Assembly: GCA_029688825.1 (NCBI GenBank)
Contig: JARUKX010000038.1
Coordinates: forward strand, 1 to 35,012
Source of the DNA: Haloarculaceae archaeon H-GB1-1
GTDB taxonomy: Archaea; Halobacteriota; Halobacteria; Halobacteriales; Haloarculaceae
Direction: 5' to 3'
DNA: 35,012 bases
Part shown: piece after piece, positions 14,387 through 22,647 of the stretch
Numbering within the stretch: the first letter of the stretch is position 1
Layout of the letters: each line of letters begins with the position of its first letter
The notes under the pieces: generated by a model
What the model was told of the DNA's origin: nothing
Database searches by the model: none
What the model saw: only the letters and a program-made list of their open reading frames with translations
Made by a program: the position numbers and the translations under genes

Positions 14387-17300
14387 ATGGGTAAGTCACC
14401 CGACCCATCCAACCCGCGGGGGCGCGACGCGTTCGTCGCCGTGTGCTGTGCGCTGGGGCTGGTCGTGGCCGCGCTGTTCGCGCCGACGATAGCGGCCCAC
14501 TCGCCGTTCGCCGGGACCGGTCGGACGAGTCCGGGCGACCTCGTCGCGGGCACCGGAAGCGCGAGCGCTGCGCTGGCCGACGAGGCACCGAGCGAGATGG
14601 GCACCCAGACGGGTGGGTCGGCGGGAAGCCTCGGGGCGCTTTCCCCGTCCGCGTCGACGAGCGTGGGCAGTCCGGCCGCTGGCGACGCGTTCTCCCAGCA
14701 GTCCAACGACGTCCACCTCGTCCTCCACAGCGACCGCCCGCACTACCTTCGGACGGCGGCGTACGACAGGTACACTGGGGACGGTTTCGAACGCTCCACG
14801 GGCGAGTCGTTCGATTCGCTGGCGACCGCGGACCTTCACGGGTCGACGGCTGCGTCGGGAACCGTCTCCTACCGCGTCGAACTCCGTCGCTCGGCGACGA
14901 GCGTCCCCGTGGTCTGGAAACCCCGGCGTCTCGACGAGGGCGCACTCGGCACCGGCCTCGCGGTGGCTCCGACCGGTGGTATACGGGCCGAGACGGCCGT
15001 CCCCAACGGGACGACCTATCGGGCGGTGAGCGCGCCGCCGCCGGCGTCGGTGTCGCGGCTTCGCGACGCGAGCGGCGGGTATCCGGCCGCGATCTACGAC
15101 CGGTACACGCAGTTGCCGGCCGAGACCCCCGACCGAGTCACAGAACTCTCCCACCGGGTCGTCGGCGACGCGGCGACGTCGTACGACCAGGCGCGCCGCA
15201 TCGAGCGGTACCTCGAATCGCAGAAGGCGTACTCGACGAACACGACCCACGAGCGCGGCCAGCCGGTCGCCGACCAGTTCCTCTTCGAGATGGCGGCGGG
15301 CGACTGCGAGTACTTCGCGTCGACGATGGTCGTGATGCTCAGGACGCAGGGCGTCCCGGCGCGCTACGTGGTCGGGTACGCCCCCGGTGAGCGGGCGGGC
15401 GAAGACACCTACGTCGTCCGCGGGAAGTACGCCCACGCCTGGGTCGAGGTCTACTTCCCGGATACCGGGTGGGTCCGGTTCGACCCGACGCCCGCCAGCG
15501 GTCGGCGGCAGGCCGACAGGCGGGCGGCGAACGCGTCCACGCCGAGCGGAGTTCCCGGTGGCGACGGCGAGACGACCGCTGGGGGTCCCGACGGTACGTC
15601 GACGGCGACTGGAGGCGGCGGGAATCGGAGCGGGGGCGGTGCTGCCGGAACCGCTGGCGAGCGGCCCGGGAGCGGTGACGAGACGGCGACCGACGGGGAG
15701 ACCCCCGAACGGCCCCGCGTCGGCGGGTCGCCCGGCGAGCGAGTGCCGTCGGGTGGCGACGATGGCTCCCAGACAGGACCGGTCGGCACCGCGACGCCCG
15801 GCGACGGGTCCGGTGCCAGCAGGGGCGTGGGCGCAGGTGACGGCGGGTCGGGGACGGCGGAGGGCGTCGGCGAGGGCGGCGACGGAAGCGCGCCCGGCGA
15901 CGGGTCGGCCGGGGAGCAGTCCGGCGGGGGAGAGTCGTCCGACAGCGACGAACGAGCCGCGCTGAACGCGACGGTGAACAGGTCGGCGATTCCCGGCGCG
16001 CCGGTCGCCATCACAGTCACGCGGGGCGGTGCGCCGCTCTCGGGCGTCCCCATCGCGGTCAACGGCGAGCCGGTGGGGACCACGAACGCCTCCGGCGTGG
16101 TGACGACGACGGTGCCGTACGACGACGAGATGGTCGTGTCCGTCGCCTCGAACGAGTCGGCGACGACCCGCGAGTCACTCGAACCGATGGCGGCGACCGT
16201 CGGCGGAGGTGGACCGGCCGACGCGGTCGCTGCACTGCACGTCGCACCGACCGGGCTCGCTCGACAGGTCACGACGGAGAACGGGACGGTGACAGCGACG
16301 GGCAACGCGTCCGGAAACGCCACGGCGGGCACCTTCTCGCTGCCGACGAACGCCACCGTCGCCGTCGTCGGCCAGCCGATTCGAGCGTCGCCGATGACGG
16401 TGGTCGTGACCGTCGACGGCGTCCCCGTTCGGAACGCCAGCGTGACGCTGAACGAGACGGTACTGGGGCGGACGAACGAGACCGGTCGACTCACCGCGCG
16501 CGTCCCCGAGAACGTTTCCGAGACGGCAGTGCTTCGCGTCGAGCGCGGGTCGGTCGGGGGTGAGACGACGGTCACGATACCTCGGCTCTCGCTGGCCCTC
16601 TCGCACCCGTGGGGACTGCCGCTCCCGACGCAACCGACGACCGTCGACGTCTCGTTCGGCGACCGAAACGCCTCGAACGCGACGATACTCGTCGACGGGC
16701 GCGCGGTGGCCACGACGGGATCTCACGGGACGGCGACGGTCCGGCTCCCGGTCGCGGACGCGACCACCATCGCCGCTCGCTGGGACGGTCGGACGACGAC
16801 CCGCAGCGTCGGGGGGCTGTTCCGGAACGTCGCGGGCCTGACCGGCGGCGTCCTCGCACTCGCTCTCGGCGTGGCGCTGCTGGGCCGCCGGCTCGGTGCG
16901 GCGTCGTCGGCCCGCGACGGGATGGGACGGCTCCGCGCGCTCGTCGCTCGCCTGTCCGACCGCTTCCGTCGGGGCTACTATCGCGTCCTCGACGGCGTGG
17001 TCGCGCTGGCGAGGCGGGTCGAGCGCGTTCCGGCTCGGGTCCGCGAGTGGCTGCGAGAACGGCCGTCGCCGGTGGGGATTGCGCTCGGTTTCGGAGACCG
17101 GATTCGACGGGCGGTACTGGGCGCGCTTCGCTCCCTCATGGCGACGATCCGGTCGCTCCGTCGCGGAGACGACGAGACGGCCGCGGACGATGCTGCGCCA
17201 CGCGACCCGGTCGAATCGACCGCGGACCTCGACTCGGCAGAGCTGACGCTGAACCGACTCTGGACGCGCTTTCTCGCCGCGCTCTCGCTCTCGCAGACCG

Positions 17301-17518
17301 GCGTGCGGACGTGGACGCCGGGCGACGTGGCCAGACACGCCGTCGAGCGAGGGTTCCCCGAGGGGCCGGTCTACGAGGTGACCGACGCCTACCGAGAGGC
17401 GCTCTACGGCGACCGCTGGCCGTCGACCGACGCGCTCGACCGCCTGCGGACTGTGGTGGGGTCGCTCGACGGTGAGGCCGGGCAGAACAGCGACGAATCG
17501 GAGGGTGAGCGGCCGTGA
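14387..17518 (+). CDS. Membrane-anchored transglutaminase-like protein with DUF4129 tail (TgpA-like)
   Basis: A 1043-residue protein. One N-terminal hydrophobic segment (about 15-38) serves as signal anchor. A transglutaminase core follows, with the catalytic triad Cys307 (AAGDCEYFAS), His350 (KYAHAWVEVYF) and Asp366 (VRFDPTP). Residues about 380-530 are a Gly/Ser/Asp/Glu linker of very low complexity. Two carboxypeptidase-regulatory/Ig-like beta modules follow (about 525-610 and 640-800), then a second membrane helix (about 815-835), a basic juxtamembrane stretch, and a C-terminal DUF4129-like domain (about 945-1030, ending in AYREALYGDRWP). This predicts the transglutaminase and linker outside the cell and DUF4129 inside. 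Such proteins travel with MoxR ATPases and DUF58 proteins; the substrate is unknown. It starts the operon and overlaps the next gene by four bases. Confidence 0.9.
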   Translation: MGKSPDPSNPRGRDAFVAVCCALGLVVAALFAPTIAAHSPFAGTGRTSPGDLVAGTGSASAALADEAPSEMGTQTGGSAGSLGALSPSASTSVGSPAAGDAFSQQSNDVHLVLHSDRPHYLRTAAYDRYTGDGFERSTGESFDSLATADLHGSTAASGTVSYRVELRRSATSVPVVWKPRRLDEGALGTGLAVAPTGGIRAETAVPNGTTYRAVSAPPPASVSRLRDASGGYPAAIYDRYTQLPAETPDRVTELSHRVVGDAATSYDQARRIERYLESQKAYSTNTTHERGQPVADQFLFEMAAGDCEYFASTMVVMLRTQGVPARYVVGYAPGERAGEDTYVVRGKYAHAWVEVYFPDTGWVRFDPTPASGRRQADRRAANASTPSGVPGGDGETTAGGPDGTSTATGGGGNRSGGGAAGTAGERPGSGDETATDGETPERPRVGGSPGERVPSGGDDGSQTGPVGTATPGDGSGASRGVGAGDGGSGTAEGVGEGGDGSAPGDGSAGEQSGGGESSDSDERAALNATVNRSAIPGAPVAITVTRGGAPLSGVPIAVNGEPVGTTNASGVVTTTVPYDDEMVVSVASNESATTRESLEPMAATVGGGGPADAVAALHVAPTGLARQVTTENGTVTATGNASGNATAGTFSLPTNATVAVVGQPIRASPMTVVVTVDGVPVRNASVTLNETVLGRTNETGRLTARVPENVSETAVLRVERGSVGGETTVTIPRLSLALSHPWGLPLPTQPTTVDVSFGDRNASNATILVDGRAVATTGSHGTATVRLPVADATTIAARWDGRTTTRSVGGLFRNVAGLTGGVLALALGVALLGRRLGAASSARDGMGRLRALVARLSDRFRRGYYRVLDGVVALARRVERVPARVREWLRERPSPVGIALGFGDRIRRAVLGALRSLMATIRSLRRGDDETAADDAAPRDPVESTADLDSAELTLNRLWTRFLAALSLSQTGVRTWTPGDVARHAVERGFPEGPVYEVTDAYREALYGDRWPSTDALDRLRTVVGSLDGEAGQNSDESEGERP
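15537..15957 (+). repeat. Low-complexity Gly/Ser/Asp/Thr linker within the transglutaminase gene
   Basis: About 140 codons made of degenerate GGC/GAC/ACG/AGC repeats encode a disordered, acidic linker between the enzyme core and the beta modules. Likely a flexible, salt-tolerant spacer; probably variable in length between strains. Confidence 0.75.
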
Positions 17519-18270
17519 CGGACGAGACAGACCGCGACGACGCTCCCCGCGTCACCGTCGTCGAGGTCCTGCGAGCCGTGCCGCTGGTGGCGGGCGTGTG
17601 CGGCGTCCTCGCCGCGGTCGTCGTGGGCGCGCTGGCGCTCGGCGGGGGCCTCCCGCCCGCGATTCGGACGCCCATGGCGGTGCTCACCGACGGCGTCGGC
17701 GTCGTTCCGATCCTCGGCGTGGCGGCGGTCGCGGCGGGACTGTACGGACTGTGGCGTGCGGCCACCGGGCCGACGAGCGGGGATTCGCTCGATCCGCTGG
17801 TCGAGACGCCGCCGGAGCGCGTCTCCGGGGACGGTGGGCGGCCTGCAGCGGACGTGGCGGCGACGTTCGAGCGGGAGACCGCGACTGCAGACCGCGGCGT
17901 CCCAGAACGGGGCGAGACGAGGGCACTTCTGCGCCGGGGTGCAGCGACGGCCTACGCGGCGGCGGCGGACTGCGACGACGAGACGGCTCGGGCGGCCGTC
18001 GCGGACGCGACCTGGACGGACGACCGGCTCGCGGCGGCGTTCCTCTCGACCGACGGTGCCGCAACGTTCCCGCTCCGCGAGCGACTGTACGCGTGGTTCT
18101 ACCCGCAAGCAGCACACCGCCGGTACGTGACCCACACCGTCGACGTCGTCGCGACCCTGTACGAGGAGGTCACGGACGCCGGCTCGACGACCGCGACGGT
18201 CCCGGACCCCGTCCACGAACGAGGCGGTGACGCGGTCACCGCGGCCGCCGACGGAGGCGTCGACGAATGA
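17515..18270 (+). CDS. Two-helix membrane protein of the transglutaminase-DUF58 operon (DUF7269-like)
   Basis: A 251-residue protein with two N-terminal membrane helices (about 20-45 and 58-83) and a soluble, acidic helical domain (about 95-250). It begins at a GTG that overlaps the TGA of the transglutaminase gene (GTGA, 17515-17518), and its own stop overlaps the ATG of the DUF58 gene, so translation is coupled on both sides. I know this family only as an unnamed haloarchaeal component of this cluster (possibly DUF7269; recalled, not searched). It probably forms part of a membrane complex with its neighbours. No catalytic motif is visible. Confidence 0.8.
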   Translation: MTDETDRDDAPRVTVVEVLRAVPLVAGVCGVLAAVVVGALALGGGLPPAIRTPMAVLTDGVGVVPILGVAAVAAGLYGLWRAATGPTSGDSLDPLVETPPERVSGDGGRPAADVAATFERETATADRGVPERGETRALLRRGAATAYAAAADCDDETARAAVADATWTDDRLAAAFLSTDGAATFPLRERLYAWFYPQAAHRRYVTHTVDVVATLYEEVTDAGSTTATVPDPVHERGGDAVTAAADGGVDE

Positions 18271-19622
18271 CGCTCGCCTATCGGCCGCGGTGGGCGCAGG
18301 CAATCACGGGTACGCTCGCGCTCGGCGTCGTCGGCGTCCTGACGGCGACGCCGGCGCTGCTGCTCGCCGCGCTGATCCCGCTGGGATTCGTCGCCTACAG
18401 CGCGGTCACCACCGCGCCCGTGGAACCCTCGGACCTGGCGTTCACACGGGACCTGGAGCGAACGTCGCTGGTTCCCGGTGAGACGACGAGGGTCGAACTG
18501 ACCGTCGAGAACCCGACGGACAGGCCGGTCACGAGCCTGCACCTCGTCGACGGCGTGCCGGAGAGCGCGGTGGTGACGGCCGGCACGCCGCGGCTCGGGA
18601 CGGCGCTCGCCAGCGGCGAGACGTGCACCGTCGAGTACACGGTCTCGGGCCAGCGCGGCCTCCACGCGTTCTCGCCGCCCCGCGTCCGGACGCGGAACCT
18701 CTCGGGCGTCTTCGCGGCGACCGAGGAGGTGTCCGTCGCGGGCGACGCCGCCGTCGAGTTCTCCGTCTCGCTCGAACACGTGTCCATCCCGGCCGAGACG
18801 ATGCCGTTCGTCGGCCCGCTGGCGACGGACGTCGGCGGGCCTGGCGTCGAGTTCCACTCGACGCGGGAGTACCGCGCCTCCGACCCGCGGAACCGCATCC
18901 ACTGGCGCTCGTACGCGAAGTCGGGCGACCTCTCGACGGTCAACTATCGGGAACACCGCGCAGCCCGAATCGTGGTCGTCGTCGACGCGCGCAGCGAGAC
19001 GCGCGTGACCGCGCATCCGGGGACGCCCAGCGGGTCCGCGCTCGGCGCGTACGCCGGTCTGCTGGCGCTCCAGTCGCTCCACGACGACGGCCACGCCGTC
19101 GGGCTGGCCGTGTTCGGGCTGGCCGACGACGCGGGGACCGGACGCGCGCCGGCCTGGGTGTCGTCGGACGCGTCGAACGTGGCCGTCCGCGCGGACAGGC
19201 TCTGTACGGCGGCCGCGACGCCGGTAGAGGCCGGTTCGAACCTCGACCCGTCGCCGGCGGCCAGCGCCGAGACGCAACTCGACCGACTTCGCAAGCAGCT
19301 TCCGGCGGACGCGCAGGTCCTGTTCGTCTCGGCGGCGGTCGACGACTTCCCCGTCACGGTCGCGAACGCGCTCCGGACCCACGGCCACGTCGTGACCGTC
19401 GTCAGTCCCGACGCGCTCTCGCCGCTCGGGGACGAATCCGCCGGGCAATGGCGGGGGGACTCGACGTTCCAGGCGTCCGCCCAGCGCTTGCTCGGCATCG
19501 ACCGTCGCGAACGACTCCGCGAGCTGCGGTCGCTGGGCGTCCCCGTCGTCGACTGGAACCGCGACACGACGCTGCCGCTCGCGCTCACGACCGCACTCGA
19601 CCCACTGGTGACCGAATCGTGA
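18267..19622 (+). CDS. DUF58 domain membrane protein
   Basis: A 451-residue protein with two N-terminal helices (about 10-48), then a beta-rich Ig-like segment (LVPGETTRVELTVENPTDRPV...). The DUF58 signature lies near residues 190-235: GVEFHSTREYRASDPRNRIHW followed by the KSGDLSTVNYRE strand. The downstream part has a von Willebrand A-like fold (VVVVDARSETR). DUF58 proteins are genetically linked to MoxR AAA+ ATPases and transglutaminases in bacteria and archaea and are thought to act as MIDAS-like partners in protein-complex assembly. The MIDAS pattern here is degenerate (D-A-R-S rather than D-x-S-x-S). The ATG overlaps the previous stop (ATGA). Confidence 0.92.
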   Translation: MTLAYRPRWAQAITGTLALGVVGVLTATPALLLAALIPLGFVAYSAVTTAPVEPSDLAFTRDLERTSLVPGETTRVELTVENPTDRPVTSLHLVDGVPESAVVTAGTPRLGTALASGETCTVEYTVSGQRGLHAFSPPRVRTRNLSGVFAATEEVSVAGDAAVEFSVSLEHVSIPAETMPFVGPLATDVGGPGVEFHSTREYRASDPRNRIHWRSYAKSGDLSTVNYREHRAARIVVVVDARSETRVTAHPGTPSGSALGAYAGLLALQSLHDDGHAVGLAVFGLADDAGTGRAPAWVSSDASNVAVRADRLCTAAATPVEAGSNLDPSPAASAETQLDRLRKQLPADAQVLFVSAAVDDFPVTVANALRTHGHVVTVVSPDALSPLGDESAGQWRGDSTFQASAQRLLGIDRRERLRELRSLGVPVVDWNRDTTLPLALTTALDPLVTES

Positions 19623-19662
19623 CCCGACCGTCCACACCACGCCGGCGGGCCGGAGGGCGGCG

Positions 19663-21270
19663 ATGAGCGGCGAGCGCGACGGCCCGCTGACCGAGCCCGT
19701 GAATCGCCGGAAGCGAGACGCCAGCCCGGACACGCGACGGAGTGAATCGGGGGCCGCTCCCCCGACACGGGAGGCGGGCTCGGGCGGGCTCGCGATGCCG
19801 ACCGCGAGCACCGTCGTGGCGACGGGGCTGCTGGTGCTCGGCGTCGCCCTCGTCGGTCTCACCGGTCCGAACACGGTGGCGGTGCTCGCTGGCCTGCTCG
19901 GCGGGGCGGGGCTGGCGGTCGTCGTGGCGCTCGTGACGACGGACGACCCGCTGGCGGCGACGGTCGGCGGGCTGTTCGTCGTTCCGGTCGCGCTTGGCGT
20001 CACCGTCGCACTCGGGTATCCGCTTCGACTCGACGGAGCCGTGGCGGTCTACGGCCCCGTACTCGCGTCGCTGGCGGTGGCGGCTGGCTACAGCGCCACG
20101 AGCCACCTGACGGGCAGTCTCGACGGCGACGTCCCCGGCGGAGGGGCGAAGACGGTCGCGGCGAACGCGGCGCTGCTCGGTCTCGCCGCCACGGTCCTCG
20201 CCGCGCTGCACGCCGGTCTCGGAACGGCGTTCGGCTTCGTCGGTGGAATCGGCCAGTTCCTGGTCGAGGCCGCGGTACGTCCGTCGTGGAGACCGCCCCA
20301 CCTCGCGACGTTCGGCCTCTTACTGGCGACCGCAGCAGCGAGCGTTCGGTTCGCCATCTGGAGCGTTCCGTGGGAGCCGTTCCTCCCCCAGCACCGCCGA
20401 GAGAGGTGGCGTGAGGCGGCTGACGCGCTCGCACACTGGCTCTCGGTGGCTATCGGCGTCTCGCTCCTCCTCGCGCTGCTGGGCGTCGGCGTTCTCACGT
20501 CACCGGTTCTGGACGGGTCGAGCCCGCTTCGGTCGCTCCTGACGGCGGTCACGACCGCCCTCCCGATTCGCGTCCTCCTGCTCGGCGTCGTCGTGACCGC
20601 ATCCACGGTCGGCGGAGCGTCGCTCGTGACGACGAAACTCGCCACGTCGGCCGGACCGCGCGCTCGCTGGTGGGCCACGCGGACCGCCGGGACGCTGGCG
20701 TTCGCTCTCGTCGCCGTCGCTGCGGTCTCCGAGGCGGTCCTGCTGGACGCCCTGGCGTCGCTCGGACCGGCGGCGACGGCTGGTCGCGCGCTCGGCATCG
20801 AAATCGGAGCGCCGGCCGTCGTCCTCGGGTCGCTGGCGGCCGCGTCCTGGCTGGTCGTCGGCGGGCTGGTGGCCGTGCTCGTGATTCGAGGGCTGTTCCT
20901 CGGGCCGCACAACCGCGCCGGCGCGCTCGGCGGAGGCTGTCTGTTCGGGCTGGCGGTGGTGGCCACGCTGGCCGGGTCGCTCCCGGTCGTCGTCACGTTC
21001 GTCACTGTCGCGCTCGCGCTGGCCGCCTGGGACGTGGGCTCCTACGGCGTCGTGACGAGCGAGGAACTCGGCCGACGCGCACCGACGGGCCGCGCAGAAC
21101 TGGCCCACGCCGGCGGGACGCTCGCGATGGGCGCGACGCTCGTCGGCGTGAGCACGGTGGGCTATCTCCTGCTCGCGGGCGTCGAGCCGCTGACGGGGAC
21201 GAGCTTCGCCGTCGCTGCCGCGCTCGCACTGGTGAGCGTCGCGCTGCTGGCTCCGTTCGTTCGCGGGTGA
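19663..21270 (+). CDS. Polytopic membrane protein of the MoxR-DUF58-transglutaminase cluster (DUF7519-like)
   Basis: A 535-residue protein with a charged cytoplasmic N-terminus (about 1-45) and then roughly twelve or more hydrophobic helices in closely packed groups, for example TVVATGLLVLGVALVGLTG and ALALVSVALLAPFVRG at the end. No transporter signature, channel motif or enzymatic residue cluster was recognised. It follows the DUF58 gene after 40 bases and is the last gene of the operon; the convergent MoxR gene ends nine bases away. It may supply the multi-helix membrane module that is fused to the transglutaminase in bacterial TgpA, since the transglutaminase here has a single N-terminal helix. 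That is inference from context. Confidence 0.8.
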   Translation: MSGERDGPLTEPVNRRKRDASPDTRRSESGAAPPTREAGSGGLAMPTASTVVATGLLVLGVALVGLTGPNTVAVLAGLLGGAGLAVVVALVTTDDPLAATVGGLFVVPVALGVTVALGYPLRLDGAVAVYGPVLASLAVAAGYSATSHLTGSLDGDVPGGGAKTVAANAALLGLAATVLAALHAGLGTAFGFVGGIGQFLVEAAVRPSWRPPHLATFGLLLATAAASVRFAIWSVPWEPFLPQHRRERWREAADALAHWLSVAIGVSLLLALLGVGVLTSPVLDGSSPLRSLLTAVTTALPIRVLLLGVVVTASTVGGASLVTTKLATSAGPRARWWATRTAGTLAFALVAVAAVSEAVLLDALASLGPAATAGRALGIEIGAPAVVLGSLAAASWLVVGGLVAVLVIRGLFLGPHNRAGALGGGCLFGLAVVATLAGSLPVVVTFVTVALALAAWDVGSYGVVTSEELGRRAPTGRAELAHAGGTLAMGATLVGVSTVGYLLLAGVEPLTGTSFAVAAALALVSVALLAPFVRG

Positions 21271-21279
21271 GAACGCGCT

Positions 21280-22257
21280 TCAGGAATCTGGTTCGAGCTT
21301 CATCCCCGGCACGTCGACGCGGTCGAGGACGTCATCGACCACGTCGCTGCCGCTCACGTCGTCGATGTGTGCTTCGGCGGTGCGGACGATGCGGTGTTGC
21401 ATGACCGGCCGTGCGACGAACGTCACGTCGTCGGGGGCGACGTAGTCACGGCCGGCGAGCATCGCGCGCGTCCGTGCCGCCTCGAAGAAGCGCTGGATGC
21501 CCCGCGGCGAGATGCCGACCGAGACGCGGGCGTCCGACCGGGTCGCTCGCGCGAGGTCGACGATGTACTCGCGGACGCTGTCGTCGACGGTCACGAATTC
21601 CGGGACGGCCTGGAGGGCGCGGACCTCGGACTCGTCGACGACGGGGTCGACCGAGGGCATCTGCGTGGTCCGACTCGCCCGTCGCTCGATGAGTTCGAGT
21701 TCTCCCTCGCGTTCGGGGTAGCCCATCGCTGTCTTGACGACGAAGCGGTCCCGCTGGGCCTCGGGGAGTTCGAAGGTCCCCTCCTGCTCGACGGGGTTCT
21801 GCGTGGCGATGACGAAGAACGGATCCGGAAGCTGGTGGGTCTCCCCGTCGACGCTCACCTGCTTCTCCTCCATCGCCTCCAGCAGCGCGGCCTGGGTCTT
21901 CGGCGGTGCGCGGTTGATCTCGTCGGCGAGCACGACGTTCGCGAACAGCGGGCCGGGGTTGAACTCGAAGGTCCCGGTGTGTTCGTCGTAGACGTGCGAG
22001 CCGGTGACGTCGCTGGGAAGCAGGTCCGGCGTGAACTGGACTCGGTTGAACGACAGCCCCAGAGCGTCCGCGAGGACGCGCGCCGTGAGGGTCTTCCCTG
22101 TCCCTGGGACGTCCTCCAGCAGGACGTGCCCCTTCGAGAGCGCGCCGGTGAGGACGGTCTCCAGGAACGCCGGGTCCGCGATGACGGCCTCGGAGATGCT
22201 CTCGACGATGGTCCGACACTTCGCGGACGCGTCCTCCACGGCGAGCGGGGGTTCCAT
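21280..22257 (-). CDS. MoxR-family AAA+ ATPase
   Basis: A 325-residue AAA+ protein. Walker A is EDVPGTGKTLTA (about residues 49-60), Walker B is VVLADEINRAPPKTQAALLEAMEE (shown here only as the DEIN core with its flanks), and sensor 1 is FVIATQNPVEQEG. The arginine-finger region is LPEAQRDRF, and sensor 2 lies near the C-terminal SVGISPRGIQRFFEAA. MoxR ATPases are chaperone-like and usually encoded beside DUF58 and VWA proteins, acting in enzyme or complex maturation; here the partners lie on the opposite strand, end to end. I chose the ATG at 22257 because a TATA-like box lies 29 bases upstream of it; the in-frame ATG at 22326 would put that box inside the coding sequence and add an atypical tail. 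Confidence 0.93.
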   Translation of the reverse strand: MEPPLAVEDASAKCRTIVESISEAVIADPAFLETVLTGALSKGHVLLEDVPGTGKTLTARVLADALGLSFNRVQFTPDLLPSDVTGSHVYDEHTGTFEFNPGPLFANVVLADEINRAPPKTQAALLEAMEEKQVSVDGETHQLPDPFFVIATQNPVEQEGTFELPEAQRDRFVVKTAMGYPEREGELELIERRASRTTQMPSVDPVVDESEVRALQAVPEFVTVDDSVREYIVDLARATRSDARVSVGISPRGIQRFFEAARTRAMLAGRDYVAPDDVTFVARPVMQHRIVRTAEAHIDDVSGSDVVDDVLDRVDVPGMKLEPDS

Positions 22258-22280
22258 AGGTCTCTCGAGAGGGTGTGACG

Positions 22281-22291
22281 ACAAAAATGTA
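22281..22291 (-). promoter_or_regulatory. TATA-like box of the MoxR gene
   Basis: TACATTTTTGT on the minus strand is centred 29 bases before the chosen ATG at 22257, consistent with a leaderless transcript. Confidence 0.5.
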
Positions 22292-22486
22292 CTCGACCAG
22301 CGGTCGATATCTTGTGTCGGCTTCACACGGATGCGAGGAAGACGCCACGGCTTCGGTCGTCGGTGACCGGCGCGTTTCTGCGGCCGATCACTTCCCGTTA
22401 TACAACGTTCTGAACTGTCTCGGGGCCTGTCAGATGCCGCTCCCTCGTCCGATTTTTACACATCTTTCATGATGGTATTATTTAAA

Positions 22487-22523
22487 GGGGGATGACGAGT
22501 ATTGGTGGTGCTTATAAATCACC
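22487..22523 (+). promoter_or_regulatory. Tandem TATA boxes and operator-like inverted repeat of the ABC importer operon
   Basis: Two TATA-like elements, TATTATTTAAAG (22487-22498) and CTTATAAAT (22511-22519), lie in tandem. The second is bracketed by GGTG (22507-22510) and CACC (22520-22523), so a dimeric regulator bound there would cover the TATA box and repress. The second box would start transcripts near 22541, about 105 bases before the substrate-binding-protein gene. Confidence 0.5.
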
Positions 22524-22539
22524 GCATGTAGCCGGCAGA

Positions 22540-22644
22540 ATGGTAATGTCTCTCACTAAGTCATCAAAACCCGTGATGAGTCAGGAAACGGCCGACAAGA
22601 GCGTATTACTCCGTAGCGCATGCGGGGTGGGTAGCGGACGGTAA
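22540..22644 (+). CDS. Possible leaderless leader peptide before the importer operon
   Basis: A 34-codon frame begins ATG GTA ATG TCT, ends with TAA at 22642-22644, and stops three bases before the importer's first start codon at 22648. The second TATA box of the operon is centred 25 bases upstream of its first ATG (31 of the second), exactly where a leaderless start is expected. The peptide (MVMSLTKSSKPVMSQ...) has a non-haloarchaeal, unbiased third-position composition, so it may be a regulatory leader rather than a functional protein, or simply untranslated leader. A TCATCA/TGATGA hairpin (22561-22566 with 22574-22579) lies inside it. Confidence 0.3.
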   Translation: MVMSLTKSSKPVMSQETADKSVLLRSACGVGSGR

Positions 22645-22647
22645 ACA

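Noticed and set aside
22258-22326. Earlier ATG for the MoxR gene
   Set aside because: The extra 23 codons would contain the TATA-like box and have no counterpart in the family's usual N-terminus.
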